15,236 bases of DNA from Pseudomonadota bacterium. GTDB taxonomy: Bacteria > Pseudomonadota > Alphaproteobacteria > Rhizobiales > Hyphomicrobiaceae. Below the pieces are notes generated by a model that was given only the letters and a program-made list of their open reading frames with translations, searched no databases and was not told where the DNA came from. The first letter of the stretch is position 1. The number at the start of each line of letters is the position of its first letter. A program made the translations under genes and the position numbers. The stretch is from NCBI GenBank assembly GCA_003242645.1, contig QGVC01000045.1, positions 1 to 15,236 on the forward strand, given 5' to 3'. This document shows positions 7,527 to 14,851 of this stretch, piece by piece.

Positions 7527-8072
7527 TCAGCTCGGCGCAAGGAGTCGCCAGTAATCGCGCGCGTAGATTTTGAACCAAGCGGAGTAGCGGCTTGATGGGC
7601 GCTTTGCATCCTCTTCGAGATCCGCTGCCAGCTCCGCCGGTGTGACGTAGGTGAACCCATCGACCTCATGCGGATCAGGGCAGACGCGGCCGTCGTATTC
7701 GCCCGCAAAGACGTGCACGATTTCGTGCTCCACCAAACCGTTGCCAACATCGGCGCGATAGCGCGTCGTGAACAGCGGCCGTAGTGCGCAGTGGATGCCC
7801 ATTTCCTCTTTGAGACGCCGGACGGCAGCATCTGCAGGCGTCTCGCCGGGGAAAGGATGGCTGCAACATGTGTTCGTCCAAAGGCCACCGGAGTGATACT
7901 TCCCGATGTGGCGCCTCTGAAGGAGCAGCCGGCCTCGTCGGTCGCTCAGCTGCACCGAAATAGCGCGATGCAACCGTCCGTCACGATGGACATCCAGCTT
8001 TGGCGCGGTCCCGAGTGGACGGTCGTGCTCGTCAACGAGGATGACCTGGGCCTGCTCGTCGATCTGCGTCAA
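7527..8072 (-). CDS. idi: Isopentenyl-diphosphate delta-isomerase, type I
   Basis: 181 residues from a TTG at 8072. The start is fixed by GGAG six bases upstream, the TTGA overlap with the TMEM220 stop, and the family's usual length of about 180. The enzyme interconverts isopentenyl and dimethylallyl diphosphate in the cytoplasm, supplying the primer for isoprenoid chains. Type I (Nudix-fold) residues are present: H29 and H35 (metal), the catalytic Cys at C70 in WTNTCCSHP with H72, a Nudix-like helix GETPADAAVRRLKEEMGI, and E115/E117 in LVEHEIVHVF. Type I Idi is not universal in bacteria that use the MEP pathway, where it is non-essential, so its place inside an ebo locus suggests local precursor supply. 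It is translationally coupled to the TMEM220 gene and downstream of eboF. Confidence 0.92.
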   Translation of the reverse strand: MTQIDEQAQVILVDEHDRPLGTAPKLDVHRDGRLHRAISVQLSDRRGRLLLQRRHIGKYHSGGLWTNTCCSHPFPGETPADAAVRRLKEEMGIHCALRPLFTTRYRADVGNGLVEHEIVHVFAGEYDGRVCPDPHEVDGFTYVTPAELAADLEEDAKRPSSRYSAWFKIYARDYWRLLAPS

Positions 8073-8434
8073 CTCGAACTCCGGTTGAGGCCTCTTGCCG
8101 ATGCCAGCCGGTAAGCATCGAGCACTGCGATTATCGTAGCGATGGCGCAGATGAGGTAGCCGACAGCTTCGCGCGCTTCCTCGACATGGATCCAATTGCT
8201 GTCAATGGTGTGTGCGAGCGATGCGAAGCCAACGAGAAAGAACAGGATGCTTATGGGTGCTCCATAGCGCGCTAGTGGCCAGCTCACGAGACGCTCCGAC
8301 GCGCGAGCCGCGAGGTAGGACCAGTAGGCCGCGATGAGATAAACGAGACCCCAGTAATACCAGTCAGGATCGTTGTACTGTGTCGCCGCGAATAAAAGCA
8401 GCGCGGAACACAGCACCCAATGCAGCACGCGCAT
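8069..8434 (-). CDS. TMEM220-family membrane protein
   Basis: 121 residues from the ATG at 8434, preceded by GGGGAA, giving the N-terminus MRVLHWVLCSALLLFAATQYNDPD cut short here as LLLFAATQYNDPDWYYW. The QYNDPD motif after the first helix is the hallmark of the TMEM220 family. Four hydrophobic segments can be seen: about residues 3-18, 26-41, 56-74 and 87-106, so it is a small polytopic inner-membrane protein. No function has been established for the family in bacteria. A GTG at 8524 would overlap the eboF stop (GTGA) but adds 30 residues unlike the family, so I reject it. Its stop overlaps the idi start, and eboF ends 86 bases upstream, so all three are probably one operon. A role in moving or anchoring a lipid-like intermediate is only a guess. 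Confidence 0.82.
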   Translation of the reverse strand: MRVLHWVLCSALLLFAATQYNDPDWYYWGLVYLIAAYWSYLAARASERLVSWPLARYGAPISILFFLVGFASLAHTIDSNWIHVEEAREAVGYLICAIATIIAVLDAYRLASARGLNRSSS

Positions 8435-8520
8435 CGTTGCATTCCCCGGAGCCGCCGGTTGAGCCTGCAATGGCTCGATTAAGCCTGAGGGCTGACAATT
8501 CCGCAAGCCGGTTACGCTCC

Positions 8521-9903
8521 TCACTCGGAGAACACGTGATCGAGAACTAGGCTTTTGAAAGCCGTGGCTGCGACAGGGCCTTCCGGGAGCAGCTCCGGCG
8601 TGTTCGAGATCACAAGCGGGCTGTCCACGCCGTCGGTCAGCAGCCCATGCGAACCTTTGACCAGCGAGGTCGGCTCAAGCGGTATCACGTCGAGCAGGTT
8701 TCGGAAGCCCAGCTTGCGGCCGATTAGACGGCGCGCGATCTTGAGCTTGGGTAGCCGGATGGCCGGATCTATGAACAGCTCCATCGGGTCGTAGCCAGGC
8801 TTCCGGTGAATATCGACGGTCCGGGCGAAATCGGGTGCGCGGTCATCGTCGAGCCACCAGTAGTAGCTGAACCAGCGGTCCGGGGCTGACAATGCAACGA
8901 GCTCCCCGGAGCGTGGATGGTCGAGACCGAGCGCGCGTTTGCCTTCCTCCCCGTGCACTGCGGCAACGCCGTCAAGGCTTTCCAGAATCTGCCGCACCTC
9001 CGTGGGGTCGGCTCCGTGCTGGAGATAGACATGCGCAATCTGATGGTCTGCAACGGCGAACGCCTTGGAGGCTCCCGCGTCCAGCAACTCGCGGCCCATC
9101 TCGACTCGCACGCGGATCAGGCCGGCCTTGCGCAAGGCGCGGTTGATGTGAACAGCATCCCTCACGGGGACGATGCCGTATTCCGAAACGATGATAACGC
9201 GGTCGCCCTGACGCTCAGCCGCTTCGATCAGCTCTGCGGCGACCTCGTCGATCTCGCGCAGGTCCGCAGCGACACGCGGGTGGTCGGGATCGGGGCCATA
9301 TTTCTGCAGACAGTAATCGAGATGCGGGAGGTAGCAAAGCGTCAGCGTCGGATTGCGCGTCTTGCGGACATGCGCGGTCGCCCGGGCGATCCAGCGGCTC
9401 GACTCGATTGAGGTCATCGGACCCCAGAACGTGAACAGCGGAAATTGCCCGAGCAGGCGGTTGAGCTCGTCGCGGAGCTCCGGCGGCTCGGCGTAGTGGT
9501 CCGGAATTTTCCGGCCATCGGCCGGATACATCGGCCGCGGCGTGGCGCTGATGTCCACAGTGGAATACATATTGTACCACCAGAACATATTCGCGGCCGT
9601 GAAAGTAGAATCTCGCTTTTTCCCCGCTTCCCAGATCTTTTCGCCGGCGATCAGCCGGTTCGACTGACGCCACAGCCAAACTTCTGCAAGATCCCGGAAG
9701 TACCATCCGTTCGCCACGGCGCCGTGCCCGGACGGTGGCAGTCCGGTCAGCAACGTCGACTGGACTGTGCACGTGACGGCGGGAACAACGGTCTCGAGCC
9801 GCCGTAGGCCGCCGCGTTTCGCAAAAGCCGCCAAGTACGGTGTGTGCGGTCCGAGGAGCCGCTCTGTCAGGCCGACGATCAAGAGAACCAGAGTTCTGCG
9901 CAT
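8521..9903 (-). CDS. eboF: EboF, alkaline phosphatase superfamily phosphodiesterase
   Basis: 460 residues from the ATG at 9903; a TTG five codons upstream is the alternative and neither has a clear ribosome site. The fold is that of type I phosphodiesterases/nucleotide pyrophosphatases: MRRTLVLLIVGLT strand, then PAVTCTVQSTLLTG (41-54), in which T44 aligns with the nucleophilic Thr of NPP enzymes, followed by PPSGHGAVANGWY. Later motifs are LPHLDYCLQKYGP (192-204), VSEYGI (239-244), ADHQIAHVYL (285-294) and GSHGLL (417-422). The usual SDHG metal site is replaced by SEYG, and no Asp follows the first strand. No signal peptide is evident. It begins the leftward eboF-TMEM220-idi unit and is divergent from eboD. 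Expected to cleave a phosphate or pyrophosphate ester of the ebo intermediate, which is unproven. Confidence 0.88.
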   Translation of the reverse strand: MRRTLVLLIVGLTERLLGPHTPYLAAFAKRGGLRRLETVVPAVTCTVQSTLLTGLPPSGHGAVANGWYFRDLAEVWLWRQSNRLIAGEKIWEAGKKRDSTFTAANMFWWYNMYSTVDISATPRPMYPADGRKIPDHYAEPPELRDELNRLLGQFPLFTFWGPMTSIESSRWIARATAHVRKTRNPTLTLCYLPHLDYCLQKYGPDPDHPRVAADLREIDEVAAELIEAAERQGDRVIIVSEYGIVPVRDAVHINRALRKAGLIRVRVEMGRELLDAGASKAFAVADHQIAHVYLQHGADPTEVRQILESLDGVAAVHGEEGKRALGLDHPRSGELVALSAPDRWFSYYWWLDDDRAPDFARTVDIHRKPGYDPMELFIDPAIRLPKLKIARRLIGRKLGFRNLLDVIPLEPTSLVKGSHGLLTDGVDSPLVISNTPELLPEGPVAATAFKSLVLDHVFSE

Positions 9904-10070
9904 GAGGGCGAGGTCCAACAGAGAGGAGGGTACGCGATCATCGCAATCATAAGGGCAGGGGCGCGCAGAAGGCGAGGGGTAGTTGCCCCCAATTGACGAG
10001 GGGATGGTTTTCCGGCTGACTAGAGGCGGTCCGGTATCGTGGGATGAGGGCGGACCATTCAGGAGCGGAA
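9904..10070. promoter_or_regulatory. Divergent promoter region between eboF and eboD
   Basis: This 167-base gap must drive both arms of the cluster. Rightward, TTGACG at 9993-9998 is a typical alphaproteobacterial -35, but the -10 at the correct distance (CTGACT) is poor. Leftward, 9946-9951 reads TATGAT on the minus strand, a good -10, without a clear -35. The eboD ribosome site AGGAG is at 10061-10065. Shared control of the two units is likely from geometry alone. Confidence 0.4.
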
Positions 10071-11285
10071 ATGCCCAATGCTGCTAGATTTGGAGACCGC
10101 GCGAGCGCCGCGGGGTCTTCACCGGTCCATGTCCAACGGTTCACCGTGGCCTATGAGTACCCGGTTTATTTCACCGAGGACGTTTTCTCTCCTTCCAACC
10201 CGGTCTTGAGAGAGGCGATCACGCGGCTCGAGCCCCACCGGCGGCATCGCTGTCTCGTGTTCGTCGACGATGGAGTTTGCGCTGTCCGCCCGTCGTTGAC
10301 TACCGAGATCGAGGCCTATGCGGCGGCGCACAATGACGCCATCGAGCTCGTTATCTCGCCGGTTCAGGTTCCCGGAGGCGAGAAGATAAAGAACGAGCTT
10401 TATTTCGTGGAATCGATGCAGGGCCTCATCCAGGAGCACCGCATCGACCGTCACTCCTTCGTCATCGTCGTCGGCGGTGGCGCCGTTCTTGATGCAGCCG
10501 GCCTGGTCGCCGCAACGAGCCATCGCGGCGTTCGCCTCATCCGTGTGCCGACGACTGTGCTGGCGCAGAACGACTCTGGCGTAGGTGTCAAGAACGCCGT
10601 CAATCTGAAGGGCTACAAGAACTTCGTCGGCACCTTCGCGCCGCCGTTCGCAGTGATCAACGATCTGCGTTTCATCGACGATCTGCCGGCGAGGGAGAAG
10701 ATTGCCGGCATGGCCGAGGCGGTAAAGGTTGCGCTCATTCGCGACCGCGAATTTTTCCATTGGCTGGAGGCCAATATCGATCCATTGTCCACGTTCGAGC
10801 GCTCGGCCATGGCGACGATGATCCGCCGCTGTGCTGAGCTCCATATGCATCAGATCGCTCACGGCGGCGATCCGTTCGAGACCGGCAGCGCACGGCCACT
10901 CGATTTCGGCCATTGGTCGGCGCATAAGCTGGAAAGCTTGACCAACAATCACGTTCGGCATGGCGAGGCGGTTGCGATCGGCATCGCGCTCGACACGCGC
11001 TATTCGGTGCTTGCTGGCTTGTTAGCTCCCGGTGCCGACGACCGTGTTGCGGCTCTGCTCGAGCTGCTGGGATTCAAGCTTTGGCATCCTGCGCTCCGTG
11101 CCCGCCAGGGGAACCGCGAGCTGGCCATCCTGGATGGCCTGCGCGAGTTCCGGGAGCACCTGGGCGGAGAGTTGACCGTGACACTGCTCGAGGACATCGG
11201 CCGCGGAGTCGAAGTCCACGAAATGAGCGAGGCTCTCGTCCGCGAAAGCATCGACTGGCTGGAGGCTAGGCAGAGAATGCTATGA
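10071..11285 (+). CDS. eboD: EboD, 3-dehydroquinate synthase-like sugar phosphate cyclase
   Basis: 404 residues from the ATG at 10071, chosen over the ATG at 10044 because AGGAG lies five bases upstream. The AroB-type fold is clear: FVIVVGGGAVLDAAGLVAA for NAD binding, RVPTTVLAQNDSGVGVKN, and KGYKNFVGTF. Metal ligands match dehydroquinate synthase: E216 in AGMAEAVK, H281 in DFGHWSAH and H297 in NHVRHGEAV, with H285 at the spacing of the catalytic His. D278 stands where classical AroB has Asn. These cyclases convert sugar phosphates to carbocycles with NAD and a divalent metal. The ebo branch is distinct from housekeeping AroB, is longer at the N-terminus, and its substrate is unknown; a heptulose phosphate is plausible. 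It overlaps eboE by ATGA. Confidence 0.92.
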   Translation: MPNAARFGDRASAAGSSPVHVQRFTVAYEYPVYFTEDVFSPSNPVLREAITRLEPHRRHRCLVFVDDGVCAVRPSLTTEIEAYAAAHNDAIELVISPVQVPGGEKIKNELYFVESMQGLIQEHRIDRHSFVIVVGGGAVLDAAGLVAATSHRGVRLIRVPTTVLAQNDSGVGVKNAVNLKGYKNFVGTFAPPFAVINDLRFIDDLPAREKIAGMAEAVKVALIRDREFFHWLEANIDPLSTFERSAMATMIRRCAELHMHQIAHGGDPFETGSARPLDFGHWSAHKLESLTNNHVRHGEAVAIGIALDTRYSVLAGLLAPGADDRVAALLELLGFKLWHPALRARQGNRELAILDGLREFREHLGGELTVTLLEDIGRGVEVHEMSEALVRESIDWLEARQRML

Positions 11286-12478
11286 AGGTCTGCGGGGCAC
11301 ACCTCACCTACTGCACCAATATTCACCGCGGGGAGACATGGAGCGAGACGAGGGCCGCGCTGGAGCGCTTCCTGCCGCAGGTGAAGCAGGAGGTGGCGCC
11401 GGCGGAGCCGATGGGTGTTGGCTTGCGTCTGTCTGCGATTGCGAGCGAGGAACTGAAATATCCCGCTGAGCTTCAGCGCTTCGCCGATTTTCTCAAGGAC
11501 AACGGCCTCTACGTTTTTACGATCAATGGGTTTCCCTACGGATCGTTTCACGGCACGCGGGTCAAGGAAAACGTTTATCAGCCGGATTGGCGCACTCCCG
11601 AGCGGCTCGCCTATACAAATAGATTGGCTGACATTTTGGTTCGCCTCTTGCCGGAAGATCCTACGCTGGAAGGCAGCATCAGCACGGTTCCGGGTACGTT
11701 TCGGCCGATCGGATTCGAGCCGGAAGCCGTTCCCAAGATAGTTGAAAACATGCTCCGGCATGCGGCACATCTCGTTGCCTTGCGCGAGCAGACGGGGCGG
11801 ACGATTACGCTCGCCATCGAGCCCGAGCCGATGTGCTTTCTCGAAACAACGGACGAAGCGATCACATTTATTGAAAAGCACCTCCTATCCAAAAAGGCGA
11901 TCGCACGTTTTTCAGAGTTGACTGGGTTCGTCCCTGCAGAGGCCGAGGCTGCCATTCGTCGTCACATCGGTGTGTGCTACGACGTATGCCACGCAGCCGT
12001 CGAGTTCGAGGACGCAGCAGCCGGATTTGAGCGTCTGGCCAACGCTGGTTTGCGAGCGGCTAAGGTGCAGCTCTCCGCCGCTCTGCGTGTCCCAGAGGTC
12101 AACGAGCGGACGGCCACTCTGCTCCAACGCTTCGACGACGGCGTCTACTTACACCAGGTGGTGGAGCTGCGGCGCGACGGCTCGCTGGAACGGTATCTCG
12201 ATCTCGATCAGGCTTTTGCGGCTCTCGATCGCGCACAGGGCAGTGAATGGCGGGTCCACTGCCACGTTCCAATTTTTATGGACAGTTTGCCTGAGCTCGA
12301 CACAACGCAGAGCTTCCTTCGCGAAGTGCTCGCGTTGCATTACTCGTCACCGCTCACAACGCATCTCGAGATCGAGACCTACACATTCGACGTCTTGCCG
12401 GAGGAGCTGCGCGCCATGGACGTGGCGACGGCGATCAGCCGGGAGATCGCTTGGGCGAAGAACCTTCTGGAACCATGA
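11282..12478 (+). CDS. eboE: EboE, xylose isomerase-like TIM barrel protein
   Basis: 398 residues. The ATG overlaps the eboD stop (ATGA), pointing to translational coupling. The start MKVCGAHLTYCTNIHRGETW is the conserved N-terminus of EboE. The protein has the layout of sugar isomerase/endonuclease-IV-like barrels with candidate metal ligands at strand ends: H15 (TNIHRG), E180/E182 (LAIEPEPMCF), D234 and H237 (CYDVCHAAVEFE), Q263 (KVQLS) and H326/H328 (VHCHVPIF). An isomerase or epimerase acting on a sugar- or cyclitol-like compound fits, but no member has an agreed reaction. It is cytoplasmic with no signal peptide. eboC follows with another ATGA overlap. Identification as EboE is firm because of sequence and context. 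Confidence 0.9.
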   Translation: MKVCGAHLTYCTNIHRGETWSETRAALERFLPQVKQEVAPAEPMGVGLRLSAIASEELKYPAELQRFADFLKDNGLYVFTINGFPYGSFHGTRVKENVYQPDWRTPERLAYTNRLADILVRLLPEDPTLEGSISTVPGTFRPIGFEPEAVPKIVENMLRHAAHLVALREQTGRTITLAIEPEPMCFLETTDEAITFIEKHLLSKKAIARFSELTGFVPAEAEAAIRRHIGVCYDVCHAAVEFEDAAAGFERLANAGLRAAKVQLSAALRVPEVNERTATLLQRFDDGVYLHQVVELRRDGSLERYLDLDQAFAALDRAQGSEWRVHCHVPIFMDSLPELDTTQSFLREVLALHYSSPLTTHLEIETYTFDVLPEELRAMDVATAISREIAWAKNLLEP

Positions 12479-13347
12479 CCCCGTCTGTCGCCCTTCGGCT
12501 TGGTCGAGTTTCCAACCTGCCAACTGTATGGTCCAATACGCTTGCCGGTGTAGCACTCGCGGGCGGGCAGCTTTGGACGCAGTCGACGCTATGGTTGGCG
12601 ATCGGGCTGTCGCTGCTCTATGTGGCAGGCATGTTCCTGAACGATGCGTTCGATCGGGATATCGACGCGCTCGAGCGGCCCGAAAGGCCAATTCCAGCAG
12701 GTCTCGTTTCGGCGAATACGGTGTTCGCTGCTGGCTTCGGGTTGATGCTGGCCGGCCTTGCCTTCGTGCTTCTGGCGAGCTCCCATTCTGGAAATGAAAG
12801 CTCGGCAATTGCGGCGGCGCTCGCCCTTTCTGCCGCAATAATTTTCTACGACTGGCACCACAAAAATAATCCGTTTAGCCCGTTTTTCATGGGGCTTTGC
12901 CGAGTGCTCGCGTACTTGACGGCGGGGCTCACGATCACCGCTTGGCCAACCGCTGCTCTCCTCATCGCCGGGGTGGTTGTGCTTAGCTATCTCATCGGCT
13001 TGACCTATACGGCCAAACAGGAGGCATTGGACCGGCTCGAAAGCCTTTGGCCATTGGCATTCCTGGCGGCGCCCGTACTTTACGGACTGGTTGCGCTGCC
13101 TATGCAATTCAGCGCAATTCTCTTTCTCATTTTGGCCGGTTTGGTTGCCTGGATCGCAGTTGCTTTATTTTACCTAAGGCGCCGTCAAAAGGGAGATGTG
13201 CCGAAAGCAGTTATCAGTTTAATTGCGGGTATTTCTATCATAGATGCTCTTTTTCTTGCTTCTGTCGGAGCAATGTCTGGCGCTCTCGTTGCGGTTTTGT
13301 GCTTTTGCCTCACGTTGGCTCTACAGCGCTGGGTCAGCGGGACTTGA
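12475..13347 (+). CDS. eboC: EboC, UbiA-family prenyltransferase
   Basis: 290 residues, ATG overlapping the eboE stop (ATGA at 12475-12478). RLGRVSNLPTVWSN opens the protein as in UbiA enzymes, and the first diphosphate-binding motif N56-D57-x-x-D60-x-x-x-D64 (NDAFDRDID) is intact. The second motif is reduced: YTAKQEALDRLESLW (178-192) keeps Tyr, Lys and one Asp of the usual YxxKDxxDxxxD. Eight or nine membrane helices are seen. UbiA proteins transfer prenyl groups from polyprenyl diphosphates to aromatic or other acceptors within the inner membrane through Mg2+. The weakened second motif may point to an unusual acceptor. The 3' third is lower in GC than its neighbours. With Idi nearby, a short isoprenyl donor is a reasonable idea. 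Confidence 0.92.
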   Translation: MTPSVALRLGRVSNLPTVWSNTLAGVALAGGQLWTQSTLWLAIGLSLLYVAGMFLNDAFDRDIDALERPERPIPAGLVSANTVFAAGFGLMLAGLAFVLLASSHSGNESSAIAAALALSAAIIFYDWHHKNNPFSPFFMGLCRVLAYLTAGLTITAWPTAALLIAGVVVLSYLIGLTYTAKQEALDRLESLWPLAFLAAPVLYGLVALPMQFSAILFLILAGLVAWIAVALFYLRRRQKGDVPKAVISLIAGISIIDALFLASVGAMSGALVAVLCFCLTLALQRWVSGT

Positions 13348-13405
13348 GGAGAACATCCTTACATCACAAGAAGACAGTGGACTGACAGGCAACGGCTGGG
13401 CTACT

Positions 13406-13436
13406 GTGGGGCTGGTCCAGGGGCCGTGCACCCCAC
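13406..13436 (+). promoter_or_regulatory. Stem-loop between eboC and the PQQ dehydrogenase gene
   Basis: GTGGGG (13406-13411) and CCCCAC (13431-13436) form a 6-base stem. Inside the loop CTGGTCCAG forms another small stem. An AT-rich tract (AAATAATAATTAA) follows before the next ribosome site. This could be the end of the eboDEC transcript or an attenuating leader for the next gene; there is no T-run to make it a standard terminator. Confidence 0.35.
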
Positions 13437-13472
13437 GAGACCAAATAATAATTAACTAGGGAGAAGAAACGC

Positions 13473-14762
13473 ATGCGCACTGCACTCTCGTGTCTCAGCG
13501 CAGCAGCCGCCGCGCTCTTATCTATCACCGCACCAGCGGCGGCCCAGGTGAAAATCAAGCTGGTGGAAATAGCCAGCGGCCTCACCCATCCACTCGCGAT
13601 GGTCTCAATTCCGGATGGTTCCGGGCGAATGGCTGTCATCGAGCAGCATGGCGTCGTCCGCATCATCGACGAGCGTGGCCGCCTGCGGCCAGAGCCGTTC
13701 ATCGACATTTCGGCGAAACTCCCCCCTCTAAGGCCCTACTTCGACGAGCGGGGCCTGCTCGGCATCGCTTTTCATCCCAATTATCGGGAGAACGGTAAGT
13801 TCTATCTCGCTTACTCGGTTCCGCTGCGGTCCAAGCTGTTCGAAAGAAAGGTGTGGTGGTCGCACACCAACGTCGTGGCCGAGTACAAAGTATCCAAGGA
13901 TGATCCCAACGTCGCGGACGACAGGACCGAGCGGATCATCTCGGAGATCGATTGGCCGCAGTTCAATCACAACGGCCACTGGATCGGCTTTGGCCCAGAC
14001 GGAATGCTCTACATCTCGACCGGCGACGGTGGATATGCCAACGACTGGGGCATCGGCCATAACGTGACCATGGGTAACGGCCAGGATCTCATGTCGCCGC
14101 ATGGAAAGATCCTGCGGATCAACGTCGACAGCGACGACCCCATCCCACCCGACAATCCCTTCGTCGGCCGTAATGATGCGCTGCCCGAAATCTGGGCTTA
14201 TGGCCTGCGCAATCCTTGGCGCTGCTCGTTCGACATGGGCGGCGACAACGAGCTGATCTGCGGCGATGTTCAGCAGAACTCGTACGAGGAGGTCAGCGTC
14301 ATTACGAAAGGTGCCAATCTCGGCTGGCGCCGGATGGAAGCCGACAAGTGCTTCGACTTCCTGCAACCCGATAATCATCCGGCCGATTGCGACAAGACCG
14401 GCCTGACCATGCCGATCCTCTACTACAACAACTGCACGGCCAAGAGGGAGAACTGCAAAGGCATCTCGGTGACCGGCGGGTTCGTCTATCGCGGCGAATA
14501 TAAGGACTGGGACGGCAAGTATATCTTCGGTGACTGGTCCATGTCGTTCGACACCATGGACGGCAAGATTTTCATCGCCACCAAGGGGGCCGATGGAAAG
14601 TGGACCATGGAGGAGACCGAGGTCGAGGGCATGGAAAAGCTCCCCTACATCCTGGCCTTCGCTCAGGACGAGAAGGGCGAAGTCTACGCGCTGACCAGCA
14701 TCAGCACCGGCCCGGTCGGCGGCCATGACAAGATCTATCGGATCGTGCCGGCGGCGCCCTGA
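13473..14762 (+). CDS. Secreted PQQ-dependent sugar dehydrogenase (soluble GDH-like)
   Basis: 429 residues with AGGGAG (13458-13463) upstream. The signal peptide MRTALSCLSAAAAALLSITA has a likely cut after AAA at residue 24, leaving QVKIKL. The six-bladed beta-propeller of the GSDH family is evident from DERGLLGIAFHPNY, QFNHNGHWIGFGPDGMLYIS with the putative catalytic H166, GDGG, MSPHGKILRINVD and EIWAYGLRNPWRCSFD. The mature protein has six cysteines, suiting disulfides in the periplasm. Such proteins oxidise aldoses or other polyols, passing electrons from PQQH2 to a cytochrome; many family members have no known substrate and may not be glucose dehydrogenases. The next gene encodes a cytochrome c, the natural acceptor. 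It is 125 bases after eboC on the same strand. Confidence 0.88.
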   Translation: MRTALSCLSAAAAALLSITAPAAAQVKIKLVEIASGLTHPLAMVSIPDGSGRMAVIEQHGVVRIIDERGRLRPEPFIDISAKLPPLRPYFDERGLLGIAFHPNYRENGKFYLAYSVPLRSKLFERKVWWSHTNVVAEYKVSKDDPNVADDRTERIISEIDWPQFNHNGHWIGFGPDGMLYISTGDGGYANDWGIGHNVTMGNGQDLMSPHGKILRINVDSDDPIPPDNPFVGRNDALPEIWAYGLRNPWRCSFDMGGDNELICGDVQQNSYEEVSVITKGANLGWRRMEADKCFDFLQPDNHPADCDKTGLTMPILYYNNCTAKRENCKGISVTGGFVYRGEYKDWDGKYIFGDWSMSFDTMDGKIFIATKGADGKWTMEETEVEGMEKLPYILAFAQDEKGEVYALTSISTGPVGGHDKIYRIVPAAP

Positions 14763-14801
14763 TCAGGCCTGAGGCACATCGATCGTTGGATAGGTCTCGG
14801 A

Positions 14802-14822
14802 GGCGGCTCGGCCTGAGCCGCC
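14802..14822 (+). terminator. Stem-loop after the PQQ dehydrogenase gene
   Basis: Perfect 8-base arms GGCGGCTC (14802-14809) and GAGCCGCC (14815-14822) around the loop GGCCT, 40 bases after the dehydrogenase stop. The stem is very stable, but there is no following T-run, so it may limit rather than stop read-through into the cytochrome gene. Confidence 0.5.
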
Positions 14823-14851
14823 CCCACCATTTCCGGAGAGCTTCGCGCGTG

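Noticed and set aside
8073..8195. N-terminal extension of Idi to 8195
   Set aside because: The extra 41 residues are the TMEM220 gene read in another frame; the TTG at 8072 has a good ribosome site and gives the normal Idi length.
11000..11881. 293-codon minus-strand open frame across eboD/eboE
   Set aside because: Shadow frame; it spans the junction of two coupled real genes and shows no family motif.
13728..14726. 332-codon minus-strand open frame
   Set aside because: Antisense shadow of the PQQ dehydrogenase gene, a common effect of high GC at third positions.
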